From positions 27,535,631 to 27,599,630 of the forward strand of contig OY821749.1 of the NCBI GenBank assembly GCA_963682055.1: a stretch of DNA of 64,000 nucleotides, in the 5' to 3' direction. This DNA comes from Primula veris. Taxonomy: Eukaryota > Streptophyta > Magnoliopsida > Ericales > Primulaceae. The notes under the pieces were generated by a model. The model had not been told where the DNA came from, ran no database searches, and saw only the letters and a program-made list of their open reading frames with translations. Shown one piece after another: positions 25,101 to 41,772 of this stretch (within the stretch, counting starts at the first letter, position 1; every line of letters begins with the position of its first letter). The position numbers and the translations under genes are program-made.

Positions 25101-26144
25101 AATGAAGCAGAATACAATTCCAGTCCCTATTTCAGTAAATAAACTTTATAAATATATGCAAATACACACACACACACATATATATAGATAGATACACATA
25201 TGGATTACCATTAAGACTAATATGATTTACGTAGTGCCTCTATAACTAACTATTCGGCTCCAATGAAGCAGAATACAATTCACTGTTTTAAAAATCGGCT
25301 GAGGAGGCCGCTTAGGCTCTAGGCAATGCCTCGCCGCCCCGACTTTTGCTAGGCGTTTTTAAATAATTCTTAAATTGGGTCAAAAGGTTAGAATAGGTTA
25401 GAAAAAATATATATAGAGCAATAAAATAAAGTAAAACATATTTTAAACCGATTTTTTTTATCGCAGCCTCTGCATGTATACGACGAGCCTGAAGATGATT
25501 AGGCTTCTAAACTAATGCCAATATTTTGTTTTGATATCTTGTTGATTTTGGATTATATTTGCATTTTCTTTTTATGTTGGTGTTTGAGACACTTTAATGA
25601 CAATTTTTTGCTTATGTTAAACTACTCGAACATTATTATCATAATATTTATTGCTTTGCTATGGTATATCGTTAAGCTAATTTGACTTTAAATACTTGAT
25701 TTGACATGATAATACTATTTACAACGTGTATGTTGCATGAAAATCCTAGGCGGGTAGGCGGCACCTTTCCGCCTCATCCCCGCCTAGAGCTTTTTGAAAC
25801 CTTGATACAATTCCAGTCCCTATTTCAGTAAATAAACTTTATAAATACACACACACACACACACACGTATATATAGATTACCATTGCATCGGTAATAGAG
25901 ACGAGTACGATCGGATAAGACAACACCTGGCACGGAATTACCAGGTAGAATGGAACCGGCAATTGCCAAGTAAGCAAAGAACCCTAACAGCATCATGACC
26001 TGACATAATAAAAACAATAAATATAGATAAAAAAAAACATAAATAGTGTAGTATTAAATAGTAATGAAGTGAGTGAGTACTAACAGATGTTAATGAAGGG
26101 GTTAAAGAGTGGAGAATCATGATTGAGTATGCATTTAGATCCAT
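19131..26144 (-). CDS. FK: delta(14)-sterol reductase (FACKEL)
   Basis: Reduces the C14 double bond after sterol 14-demethylation in the ER; needed for sterol supply and embryo patterning in plants. Thirteen exons: 26144-26085, 25999-25882, 24240-24170, 24063-24007, 23309-23218, 22713-22666, 21990-21870, 21769-21723, 21083-21002, 20352-20276, 20152-20033, 19793-19719, 19284-19131; 373 aa, close to the ~369 of Arabidopsis FK. Family marks: NLIHDWWFGIQLNPQFM (~129-145), FFVRAGMMGWLLINLS, WDIIAENLGFM, GIARHCNYLGDL (299-310) and the C-terminus LLILLIWRERRDEARC...RILPYVY. Multiple hydrophobic spans fit a polytopic membrane reductase. An in-frame upstream ATG at 26180 would add 12 residues; I chose 26144 for its likeness to the family N-terminus. 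Intron 2 carries a hAT-like MITE. No defects seen. Confidence 0.96.
25281..25804. mobile_element. hAT-like MITE, GCCTAGGC family, copy 1
   Basis: Ends are CACTGTTTTAAAAA and, inverted, CAAGGTTTCAAAAA. The flanks are exact 8-bp copies ATACAATT (25273-25280 and 25805-25812). Both ends carry GC-rich CCTAGGC/GCGGGG words and the middle is AT-rich and noncoding. The 8-bp duplication and CA...TG ends indicate the hAT superfamily. It sits in FK intron 2. Confidence 0.85.
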
Positions 26145-26253
26145 CTTTGTGATTACTCTGTAGTTAGCTGTGTAAATCAAGATTTTATATATATATTTGT
26201 TAATGTATTTGTGTTGTGTGTATATATAGATATATGTATATATATATATATAT

Positions 26254-26284
<31 letters not shown>

Positions 26285-27286
26285 GGAATCTCTCCCTGCT
26301 GGACTCCGTAGTATGTTTGGTTCCACCCGCACGTGATCACTGTTTATGTTGTTTTTTTGGAATATGAATCAACTCCATTTTACTTATTTAATAAGTTTAT
26401 ATAAAATAAGCATTTGTTTTCATTAATAAAAAATGTTTTCTTTTTTTTTTAGTAAATTAGCTACATTACTTAAATGATATATATAGTATGTTTTTAGTAA
26501 TTGTTTATGTTTTTCACTTTTTCTTATGATTTACTAATAAATACTATCTTTATGAACATAGAAGATAATTTTACAAACTAAAATTATTCAAAAACTGTTT
26601 TTGTTCTTTTTTATTTAAAAATTAGCTTTAAACGTTTTAAATTTCATATATTTGTTTTAAGAAAATGTATGAACCCCGTGGCGACTCTGAGACGGACACG
26701 CTCGTTTCTCTTTATTTTTTACCTCGCGTTTGTTGTTTCACCGCATGTGTCGTGACTCGTTCTCCTCCTCACTTTCACCTCGAGTGTCTCCACCAACTTA
26801 GAAGATCGCCCATTAATCCTTCAAACCACACAGTCGGTGATCAACAAGGTCTCACGACGAAGTTGATGTTGTGTTGCCGAAAAAAAATAGTGAATCATGG
26901 TCGGATTTCTTATCATGCAAGTTCAGATGCGTTGTTGGATTCTACGATGGCGGTTTAATCATCGAATTGGGTAAATTGTGAGCGTTTGGGGTTGTCGGAG
27001 CTTGATGGTGGGTGGTGGGTAGTGGGTGTTACAAGATAAAAAGTTACGAGTTTATGAAATTTTAAGTGAATGTACCAAATAAAATAAGAACATATAATGA
27101 TGTATGTTTATTAGAGTAGCGACTAGTATACGATACTTCGAGTTAGTGTTGTGCATGTTGACCCTATATTTTGGGACAACTTGACCAGTTACTTTAAATA
27201 AATAAATATCCATCGTATAAAACTAAAATTAAAACATAAAATGTATCAATTAATATAAAACTAACTAATTAAGTGACTATTTGATG

Positions 27287-27372
27287 ACCGGTGGCGTAAC
27301 GTAGTTGGTAATGGTTGTTATTCGTAGTAGTTGTGAAGGTTTAAGTTCGATCTTGGTTGTTTTTTATGTTCT
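27287..27372 (+). repeat. possible SINE-like fragment
   Basis: TGGCGTAACGTAGTTGG resembles a pol III A-box and AAGTTCGATCTTGG a B-box, about 40 bp apart, followed by a T-rich tail. Only the box pattern supports it. Confidence 0.3.
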
Positions 27373-27937
27373 ATCATCAATAAAAGATGGTTAAAATTGG
27401 AAGACAACGTTTCAAACTCAATATATAGGTTATTCCACTAAATGTGCACATCACTTACAAAATCTTGCAATGAAACTAGTAATATAAATAAATAAAAACT
27501 TTCTTATCATACTTTGTTTTAAATTCACAATTTGACACCTTTAAACGGTTGGTCCTAAAAAATCACCTGATTTGACTACAACACACAAGCGTGCACGAAA
27601 TTTCCCCAAAAAATATTAAACTTATATACCTAAAGATTCATTTTCGAAACCCCCTTAATCTAATCTAAGGAAACATTCGTTAATGTGAAAATGCATTTGT
27701 ATGAAATTTTCATTATAATATAAAAGGTACCTAAAATACCTTAAAAGTTCAACTAAACAATAAACAGTGATGACTAATAATTTATCGAAAGTATGAAAAC
27801 CAAATTGATCGAAACTGAAATAGACGGGTCCTAACTGAAATTAAAAACTATAGTTTTCCGAAACCCAAAATTAATTTCCTTATTTATTCAACACTTGAAA
27901 AATTGAAAACCCATTATTCTCTCTCTCTCTCTCTCCT

Positions 27938-27946
27938 AAAACCCTA
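27938..27946 (+). promoter_or_regulatory. telo-box (AAACCCTAG) in the HD2 leader/promoter
   Basis: AAACCCTAG lies 22 bp before the HD2 start codon, just after a CT-rich tract. Telo-boxes near start sites are known from plant genes for nucleolar and translation functions, which fits a nucleolar HD2 protein. Regulatory use is inferred. Confidence 0.5.
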
Positions 27947-27967
27947 GCTAGCGCCTCTCTCTAGAAA

Positions 27968-30900
27968 ATGGAGTTTTGGGGTAAAACTTATTTTCATCAC
28001 TCTCACACCCTTTTACTTATACCACTATATTTATGTATCAGTTATCATATGTTGCTTTTTATAAATGTTTTTATTTTAGTTATATGGTTCCTCATTGGAA
28101 TACTACGAGTGTTTATCGTGTTGATTTCGTCACGTATTGTATGTATATATATATATATATACTTATATAATATGAATGGGTATATTATGTGTGTGTTTCT
28201 ATAATTTGTAAAGATTGTTGTATTTTGTATATATAGTTGAAAAATATTTCACACTCCTTGGTTTTATAAATATTTGTCTATTGATTGGGTTGTTTGGCTT
28301 ATTCTTATACATTCAGTGTTTCAAAAGTCCCCGCCTAGGCTCTAGGCCCTGGTTTGCCGCCTAGCGCTTATGTGAAATTTTATTATTAAAAAACTAAGTG
28401 GAAATTTTCCGTTATATGAGTCAAATCCAGGTTGATCCGGGTCAATCCAGTCAAAATAGGTGAAGATTTTATTAATAAAAAACACACAAAAGATTACTCA
28501 AAAATACACGGTGGTCAATCAAGATTTACACTTCAATTTGTCTACATCATGAAACCTTGACTCGTATGACGTTATCGTACAATTGTTGGGTTGTAATAGT
28601 ATAACTATGGGCTAATATGCTTGAAATGTGTAATTTAACTTGGTAATCGTATTTACAATATGTCTATTGTACAAAGGTCTGAGAAAATGAATAAAAAGGT
28701 GAAAATAAGGTCCAGCCGCCTAGGCCCCACCTTACCGCCTTGATCCCGCCTAGCTCCATTTGAAACCTTGTATACATTAGAAATAAGCTGACTTATTTTA
28801 TCACTCTCCCTTACTTACATTTCTTAAACTATAGTTATGTGTGTGTGTATATATATATACACACATGATGTTGCTTTTTAGAAATGTTTTATTTTAGTTA
28901 TATGGTTCCTCATCAGAATATGAGTGTTTATCGTGTTGGTTTCCTCACATCTTCTATTATATATATATATATAAATGGGTATATACTGTGTGATTTTATG
29001 TGTTTCTGTAATCTGTAAAGAGTAATCCGATGTGCTTATGTAATAATGTTTACTGTTTATATTTTGTATATATAGTTGTAATTTGTAAAGAATAATCTTA
29101 TGAATGGGTATATAATGTGTGTTTTTCTGTGGGTTGTTAGGGTTATTATTGTATTTTATAAAATAAGCGGACTTATCTGAGTTTAGGAAAATTTTATTTG
29201 TTAATATGCTTAGAAGTTGTAATAGTTTTTTTAGGACAGGAAATAAAGAAAGTTAGCTGTTGAGCTTGCCAACCAAATGCAATAGAAAAGCTCACTAGCA
29301 ACAAAAAGAAAGTATGTTTACCTAAAAAACGAAGAAATGCTAAGTTGAAAAGCTGCAATCAATCAATCCCATGTGTGAAGATATGTCTTTTTTGTGTGTG
29401 TATTTAGTTCTATTATATCTCTTTCACCTGTGGAGTTCGGTGTTGGTTTAAGCTAGTTTTGCTATATAGTCATAGACTGTTAAGTGTGATGTATTGTAAT
29501 GATGCTTATTTGCTTATGTATATGTAGTCTCTTTTTTGGCCACACGTGCAAATCTGCGTTATAGTTCACTGACTGGTGTTTATATTGTTGATTGCTAGCA
29601 TTTTATTTTTATGCAATGAAATAACGTAATTGATGTGCTCATGTAGATGTCATTTGTACAAGTGAATTTGTTTTTGGGAAATATTTTTATGACTGAATGT
29701 GCTCATATACACGCACATTCAGTGATCCAAAGTTCGTTAGTATTTGATTGCTTCTGTTGTATATGGTGTTTGTGTGATTGTTCCCGATCTTATGGCATAA
29801 AATACGATTGTATTAGTTGCTTATTCATTCTTAACGATGTTAACATGCTTACTTTAGAAATTATAGTTGGGTGTTTGCCTTGCCATATCTTTGTTTAACT
29901 TGCTAGTAAGTGTCAGATCTGAACCTTTAGGATTTATTGTTCTCTGTTAGCTGTGTCTTCTGTCATAGCTATCAGGTATTTAGTAAGTAAAAGAGATGTT
30001 AGTGGTTTCGCTTGTTATTCATGTACTCATAGTCTGTGGTTTTTAAGCTTATTAGTTTTATGGGTTTGGCGTGCAGTTTCATCTACAAGATGTGGTAAAA
30101 GGTCATGAATCTTGATATGCGTAAATATATTATATGTAGGTGCAAAAGAAGGTGAACTTTAAATTCTGTTTTTTTTGTTACAGCTAGTTTCTTTTTCACT
30201 AATTGTATGTTCTTTTGCTAGCTATTCAGTTTTTTCGCATAGGGTCGTAAGTATTGGCTGTGACAGTGGCATAGGGACTAGGGAGTTTATCTGTATGCAT
30301 ATTCTTCTGGTTGCGTATCCTGATTTTATCGTTAAATTACTTTGTGGTATTGTAATATGGCCTTGATTATAATGTACTCGTGTTTATATGCCTGGATGGT
30401 CAAATGTATTCAAACTTCAAGCCCTAACGTATGCCATTTTCTGATTTCTTCAATAAAGCATTGATCTCTTTTTGTATTTGACACATCTTACAGTGCACCA
30501 ATAAACACATTTCATTTCAGATTCACTTCTTCAGTTAGGAAAAAATTGTAAAGTTTTGGATACTTTAAAAAAAAAAACTTATTAAAGTTTTGTATACTTA
30601 TTTTTATAGAACAAACACATGTTGACTGTCTATCTGCTTTGTTATCTGTTAATGTCATAATCCACATTCTTAATTTGGACTTCTAAGCATCTTTTACTCG
30701 TGTCTGAATTTTACATTGGATGCATGAATAACATAATGTGGTAGTGACGAGTACCTTTCGCATATACGACAAAGTTGTTGCAGCACACTCTCATAGAATA
30801 GTAGCGACGCAACACAACTTACAAGTTGATGATATGTGGAACTTAAATCTCATTGATTTAACATTTTGGAAAAAAAGTGTCACTATTGTAACTCTCGCGT

Positions 30901-33900
30901 GCTTTTTGTTTTAACATTGCCCAATTTGTTGCTTCTCGCTATGCCAATTTGAGCCTGTCATGGTTATTGTTAGAATTTTCTTAGTAAAATCTTTACCGTG
31001 CACTGTTACAGGAGTGGAAGTTAAGAGTGGAAAATCACTATCAGTAGAAGTTGAGGAAAATAGTGCTGTGCATCTTTCTCAGGTGATTACACTAATTATC
31101 TTATTTATTATTACGCTGTATGATTGGAGCTGGGTTTAGATTTTAGAGAAGTGTTAAGGATTGCTCATTGTAGTAAGATGTTGAACATAGAATTCTTTGT
31201 CACTTATACACACACATATACACACACATTTATAAATATACATCTCTCTCGCTCTCCCTCTCTATATACGTATACATTTTATATGCATCATTTCCATATT
31301 TTAAGATTATAATATTTTCCTACTCAGGTTTGTCTTGGGGAGGGCAGGGACAAAGGGAATGACCCCATATATCTTTATGTAACCATTAATGAACAGAAGA
31401 TAATGTTAGGAACTCTGTCTCCTAAGAAGCTTTCTCAGCAACACTTTGACTTGGTGTTTGACAAAAGCTTTAAGCTATCACATAGCTGGAAAAATGGCAC
31501 TGTTAACTTCATCGGCTATAAGTGTGAAAATAAAGATGAAGAATATCCTTTTTTCCATTTCCATTTGGATTGAATGATATTCATGATTATGTCTAACAGG
31601 GAAAGTATCACTCCTGCACACCAAACTATCTACTTCTAACAAGTTAGTACACCAAGCTTTTGAGTTTCATAATTTAAACACCGATTAATGCAAGACCAAA
31701 TAATCAGCAGCGCTATAAAAATTAACTTTAAATAAATAGCTATGTATTAATTGTTTGTATATGTTGGTTTAATAAGACCTATTCTGCATACAATCCGGAC
31801 AATAAGTACACCAATGCTAAAAATTAATCGTTTACATATTCTTTTTTATTTTGGTAAGTTGGTGAACTAACTGTCCAATTTTTTCCAAATTGATGTATCT
31901 TGTAAATTTTGATCGGTTGATGTAGTAATTGTTTGATTTCTTTTTGTAGATTGATGACTAAGTTGTGACCTGAATAGTATAGTGTACTAAATGTTAAAGG
32001 TGATATATGTTGGTGTTCAAAAATGATATCTTTCCTTTTTGACAGCTTGTAGTTCTTGCTTTATTTGAGTTCGTCATAACTTGCTTCATTTTTTATGCTT
32101 CCTCGTGTTGACACTTGAGCTATTTTAAGGTCTCTTTTTTGTCTGTTCTTTTGTGTTGTGTGAATATGTGTTTGGTGGTATTGTCTACCTTGACTATCAG
32201 TTCTTTGTGGAATCACATCTGACTTGTCCGACTATGGATCTGGTTAGTCTTTTTTCGCTTATACTCCTTTTTATTTCTATTCATCTTCACTTTCGATCTT
32301 TGTCACTGCACTAACACAAATTATCTTTTCTTGTTTGTAGATTCTGATTCCGGTGATATACCTCTTGATCTCGCTGAACAAATCAAAGGTTTGTAAAAAG
32401 ACTATAATCTCGAGCTTAGATATCATATTCTAGTCTGGGAAAAGGCTGATTTGTTTGTTCATTTTTATTTAATTGGAAACCCAGAGGCGCGAGCAGCAGC
32501 AGCCCAGCAAAAAGCTAATTTAGCGGGATCAAAAAAAGATGTTAAAGAAGATGATAGTAGCGATGACTCTCATGAAGATTCTTCAGAGGATGAACAAGAT
32601 TCAGATGAGGTACTTGTTGCCAAATAATTTTGTTTGCCCATGTTTGTAGACAAGATCTGATTAACTTTAGGGTTTGCATGCTATAATATGTGTTGTATTT
32701 TATGTTAGATGAATTAGTAGATACGGAAATATGATTTAGCTTATTAATATTGTTCTGGGTTATAAACTGCAATAATGGTGGAATCCAGATTTAGGGTTTG
32801 TTCATAATTTGTCCCCCGGATATGGTTGGCATATAAATTACCAAGCATGGATCTGTCTAAAACCATAATCTTTGCTTGTACAAAAAATTATCCCCCTGTT
32901 TCTAAAGTATATCATTTTGTGTTTTCCCTGTTTTATTAGAAACAGGTTGGTATAAGTAGACGTACTACACCGTTTCTTAGCATGTTGAGATTCAATTGTT
33001 TTTTGATTCAGAAAATTTGTACTAAGAAAACTTATGTTTTTTTCTTTTAAATAGGATGAAGGTAGTGAATCAGACAGCTCAGACTCCGAAGCTGAAGAAA
33101 CCCCGAAAAAGGTATTTCTGTCTTTACTTTGATTTCCCCTGAGCACACAGTGCATGTCATGATCTTATTAGTAACCTTCAATTTATGTGTGGCCTTTTTA
33201 TTTAGTCTCCAGTAAAGGTTGAGAAAGTAAGCAAGAAGAGACCTGCTGAATCTGCTACTGAAACTGGGAAGAAAGCAAAATTGGTTACTCCCAAGAAAAG
33301 TGGTGATTTTCTTTTTTATTTACTTAATCCTCCTTTTTAGTATTTCTTCGGTTCTTCCCTTATTTTCATTTATTCAATTTAAGAAGTACTGGTCTTTTAT
33401 CAGTAATCCCATTTCAGATTTCGTAAAAGTTTTCTTCCTGAAAATATTGGAACTTTGAAAGACGCTGCTTTCTGATTCTTGTTTCTAGAATATTCACACT
33501 TATAATGTGTTGAAAATTGTATAAAAGGTTTCTATAGTTTATCAAAGTCTTAGGTTCGAGGATATACTTATACCTGTTAGGGATCATCAACCCAGTACAC
33601 ATGTTTTGCAGTGCTTCTGTTATAGTAATACATGGAAAAGATATTAAGAGAAAGAGCAAAAGAGAACGCAATGAACTAAGTAATTTAGACAAACTAAAAA
33701 TAGCATTTATTCTCTGAGTTGCAGCGGATTGTTTTTCCATCATGGGAAACCCTCTTAATAAAAAGGACTTCCATGAATCAACATTATAGAGGTTCATATA
33801 TTGATGTTAAAACTTAAAGCTATTTTTTCTCTTGTCAATGACCAATGTTTATTTGCTGTATCATGCATTACTTCATTTAGCATGACCTATCTTTATAAAT

Positions 33901-34962
33901 TTGGTCAAATATATTCATGCAAGTAAGTTTATCTATTGCAATTACTTCTACCTTGTGTAGATCTTAGGTCAAGGTCGTCAACATTTGTTTCATGTCAATG
34001 GTTTTCTTTCCTGATGATGACCACTACTAAAAATGTCCATAATCGTTTTAACATCTTATTTCTGCAGGAACAGATAACAAGAAAAACAATGTTCATGTAG
34101 ATACACCTTACCCCTCAAAGCAAAAAGCTGGAAAAACCTCTGCAAATGAGTCTAAGCAGAAGACCCCAGAATCTGGTGGATCATATTCTTGCGGGCCTTG
34201 TAAAAGGTGTGTATGTGAATTAAGCAACTCAAATAGCTTTTCATTCGGATCTCTGCTTGAGCCCAAATGTGGTTTATAAGTAACCAATTATATTTTCTAT
34301 GAAGTTCTCGGTTCAGCTCGTATACACTTCCACAGTTTAAACATGCAATTTTAGGACGAGCTTCTCGCTAAAAGCTCTGGTTGAGTATTAATTTTAAAAA
34401 ATAAGAAAATCACCTAGTGATTTATGTGCACTTAATTTTGTTTAAACTTTTACGTTAGTGCCAGGCTCGGCCCGGCTCCTTTCTACACCCAAGTCATACA
34501 ATTTTTAGGGTGCCTTTTTAACTTTGTTTGAAAAAGATCATAGCTTTGAAAGGAAAAAAACTGCACAAAAATTATAAAATCAGAACTGTCATAATAAACT
34601 AAAATATTGTCTTTTACGTTGCACGAAATATACCATCAAATAACAAAGGTTCTTCTTGTATTATTACAAGGGAGCAAAACAACTTATTTCTGAATAAAAA
34701 AAAATATTCATTTTTATTTTTTTGTGCCTATTCGGGGACCGGTGCCTAAGCGGTTGCCTTATTTGCCTTATACTCACCGGCTCTGGTTAGTGTGTACATC
34801 AACATGTTGCTCTCTTTTTTCCCGTTCTGTTTCTCAAGTTGTTAAATGGTTTTGAGTCATTGATTTTATTTGAATCAATTTTCATGAATCTTTTATAGGT
34901 CATTCAAATCAGACGAGGCATTGGAATCTCACAGCAAGGCAAAGCACAGTGGCGAGAAGTAA
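27968..34962 (+). CDS. HDT: HD2-type (plant-specific) histone deacetylase
   Basis: Nucleolar, plant-specific deacetylase-like repressor of the HD2/nucleoplasmin-fold family. Ten exons: 27968-27980, 31012-31082, 31328-31542, 32217-32242, 32341-32388, 32485-32609, 33055-33111, 33206-33302, 34068-34206, 34899-34962; 284 aa. It starts MEFWGVEVKSG, the HD2 signature, and keeps His25 (AVHLSQ) and Asp69 (HFDLVFD), reported as essential in maize HD2. A long acidic D/E/S region spans about residues 110-180, then a Lys-rich NLS-like stretch, then a C-terminal zinc finger C259-x2-C262...H275-x4-H280. Intron 3 has no usable GT donor and reads as U12-type AT-AC. Intron 1 is 3 kb with a hAT-like MITE. Which HDT paralogue this is remains open. 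Confidence 0.95.
28047..28955 (+). repeat. direct duplication in HD2 intron 1 flanking the MITE
   Basis: About 90 bp (ATGTTGCTTTTTA, then TTTTAGTTATATGGTTCCTC, then GAGTGTTTATCGTGTTG) occurs at about 28047-28140 and again at about 28865-28955, diverged by some substitutions and a small gap. The hAT-like MITE sits between the two copies. Confidence 0.75.
28314..28770. mobile_element. hAT-like MITE, GCCTAGGC family, copy 2
   Basis: CAGTGTTTCAAAAG at the left and inverted CAAGGTTTCAAATG at the right, flanked by exact 8-bp copies TATACATT (28306-28313 and 28771-28778). It shares the CGCCTAGGCTCTAGGC end sequence with the copy in FK intron 2. It lies in HD2 intron 1. Confidence 0.85.
31543..32216 (+). 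other. putative U12-type AT-AC intron of the HD2 gene
   Basis: The intron begins ATATCCTTTT, an exact U12 AT-AC donor consensus, and ends AATCAC. A branch-point-like ACCTTGAC lies at 32187-32194, 22 to 24 nt before the end, slightly far. Joining 31542 to 32217 gives KDEESDLSDYGSDSDSG in frame with both neighbours. Reading on through the donor meets an in-frame TGA within 36 nt, and no GT donor precedes it. Confidence 0.75.
31600..32030. repeat. dispersed repeat in HD2 intron 3, related to one in enolase
   Basis: Shares words with the enolase intron insertion near 39505-39830, such as GTAGTAATTGTTTGAT, TGACTAA(A/G)TTGTGA and GTGTACTAA. It is noncoding and of unknown class. Confidence 0.45.
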
Positions 34963-35971
34963 AAGGACCTACTGATTCAGCTACAAACAACAAAGTCGAC
35001 CAGATTTTTCCTGAGTTTTCTACATTTATTACTGGAGGAGAGAGCCGGGGAGGCTGACTTTTGAATGTTCATCTTTTATTATGACGGTTAAATGTTTTTG
35101 TTAGGCTACTATACTATGTACTGAGGCAGTATTTTGTGTTGGATGGTTGGTTTCTCTTTTAGCTTGTTAAAGCTCCTTTTTGTTTCTGAACCAATTTTAC
35201 TAGTGTTCAAAAATGTCAGGGAAATATTTTCTTCTGAATTAAGAAAACTAGAGCATGCAGTTCAAGCTTATGAAAAAGAATCTTCAGTATGCAGTTCAAA
35301 ATTTTAGACTAGTACTCCAAACTGGTTTGCATGCTGACAACCATGAATCTGAACAAATGATTTGCTTGATGCGGTTCTGATTTATTATTCATAATTTCTT
35401 GTTCATACAGATAAAGTTGGCTAATACATTTTCCTTAATTTCCCTGTCCCAATTATTTTCCTTTTCTTTCCTCTAAAATTTCCGGATCTTAATCGTGTCT
35501 ATCATCGATGGCAATATTTTCTTTCCTCTTGCATGGTATGAAAAAGATGTCAAGAAATTATTTATTTTTCCTTAACTAAATTGAGATTCTGGACAGGATG
35601 CCATGATTTACAGAAGCTGTGTAACAACAGTTCATTCAATCTTATAAACTAACACCATGATTTATAAAAGTAGCTTAACAGTTCATTCAGTTTCAAATGT
35701 TGCACTGCTATTCATGTGGAGCTTCTGATTTCTCCCATCCTTCCTCACATCTACCCAGGCAATCGGAAGTCATGTGACAAAAAATGTAATTTCTTCACTT
35801 CTTTCAATTGAAATCGATGAAACAGCTAAAATTTTCAAAAAACATTAATCGCAATATCTGAACAAAATATATAATTTTGCTATTGATTTATAATATAGAT
35901 CTTGAAAAATTTTACGCTGTAGTGATTTATTTTACTTACAAATTTAGAGAAAACAAATTTGTGTTCAATAA
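34963..35971. other. HD2 3' region and intergenic sequence
   Basis: The first ~200 bp should be the HD2 3' UTR. The rest is AT-rich, with a short repeated phrase (CACCATGATTTATAAAAG-like and TTCATTCA) at about 35600-35700. No gene was seen before the tRNA. Confidence 0.4.
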
Positions 35972-36053
35972 GCTGGTTTGCCCGAGAGGTTAAGGGGGAA
36001 GACTTAAGATCTTCTGCACATAAGTGCGCATGGGTTCGAACCCCATAGCCAGC
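35972..36053 (+). tRNA. tRNA-Leu (anticodon UAA)
   Basis: 82-bp cloverleaf: acceptor GCTGGTT pairs with AGCCAGC (one G-U). The D-arm holds GCCCGAGAGGTTAAGG (A-box). The anticodon stem GAAGA/TCTTC encloses loop CTTAAGA with anticodon TAA. A variable arm typical of class II tRNA follows, and the T-arm is ATGGG-TTCGAAC-CCCAT (B-box). A TTTT-containing run follows within about 20 bp as a possible pol III stop. No intron. Confidence 0.95.
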
Positions 36054-37146
36054 AATATGTATTTACTTTTTTTTGTTCCTTTTGCTTGTTCGGTTAATTT
36101 AATAGCCTTTTTCATTCCTTAGTGACAAGAATCAGAAAAATGCACTACGATAAATTTCATGGCATGACCTGTGATGTCATAAACTATATAATTAACCAAC
36201 ATTCAACACTGTCATGCAACGTTACCCTATACCTTCCACATGTTCAATTTGAGACTTTCATCGTAACATCACTTGCTTGATGTTAAAACTTAAAACTTTC
36301 ATATCCTTCTCGTTGGCCGCATGTCGTGTGTATAAGTTTCGGTTCCATTTATGCGATTTGTAGAAATTGCACGTAGGAAAATATAATGGGAAAGTAAAAT
36401 ATACATTAGCTATTATGTTTATGAGTTTTTGTTAGACTTCAGAAAAGTTCCTTTCCATCATAAAGCCCCGTATGAAATGCTAATGTCATACCAAGTTCCA
36501 TTTGAAATATGTTCACTCCCATTTAATTGTATAAATTGCCTGGTTAAAAACTTTGTATCAAAATTACCGAAATAAAAATTTTCAAAAGTTAATCATAGAG
36601 TTTAACATTTGAACTATATGATTTAACTTGAAAAAAAATTCTTTTAGGCAATTCGGCAGACGACAATAAAAAGCAAAAGGAGGAAGTAAGAAATAAATAC
36701 AAATGTTGCTTTGAAAGCTTTTATGAATGTTGTTTTGTTCCAAGAGTATTCACATGATACAAAGCAAAAGGGCAATCAATTCGTCACTTGTGCCACTTAA
36801 ACGTTCAACCGATTCACATCAATGCACATTTCACATCCACTCAAATTTCATACAATTATGTCGTATAATCAAGAACTAGTATAAAACAAAGAAACAAACA
36901 ATAGTAGAAAGAAAATTAGGTACTGCAAATTTCTAATTCCAAATGTAGGTTTCATCAATCTCAGAATAAATAAAAAACAGGTTCGACCTTTCCAAAATTG
37001 TTTGAAATATTGTACTAGGTAAAACACACAACTTAATAGGTTACAAATTTAAAAACAATGCTCATTTAAAAAGCTAACTTATTTTTTCCGGAACAAATCT
37101 CAAAACACAAAAGCAGTACTGAAACCGCCTCACAACTCGAACACAC
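36054..37146. other. intergenic between tRNA-Leu and enolase
   Basis: AT-rich, with no gene or transposon end recognised. The right ~200 bp probably holds the enolase 3' UTR (minus strand). Confidence 0.4.

Positions 37147-41772
<4,626 letters not shown>

Larger units (their letters stand above)
26145..27967. other. divergent intergenic region between FACKEL and HD2 gene
   Basis: Head-to-head promoters: FK leaves leftward, HD2 rightward, 1.8 kb apart. The FK side has (TA)n/(GA)n microsatellites at about 26190-26285; the HD2 side has a CT repeat and a telo-box. A 97-codon open frame at 26665-26958 matches nothing I recognise and is not called. Confidence 0.5.

Noticed and set aside
26665..26958. 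97-codon open frame between FACKEL and HD2
   Set aside because: No recognisable domain, no supporting splice context, and composition typical of a chance frame in promoter sequence.
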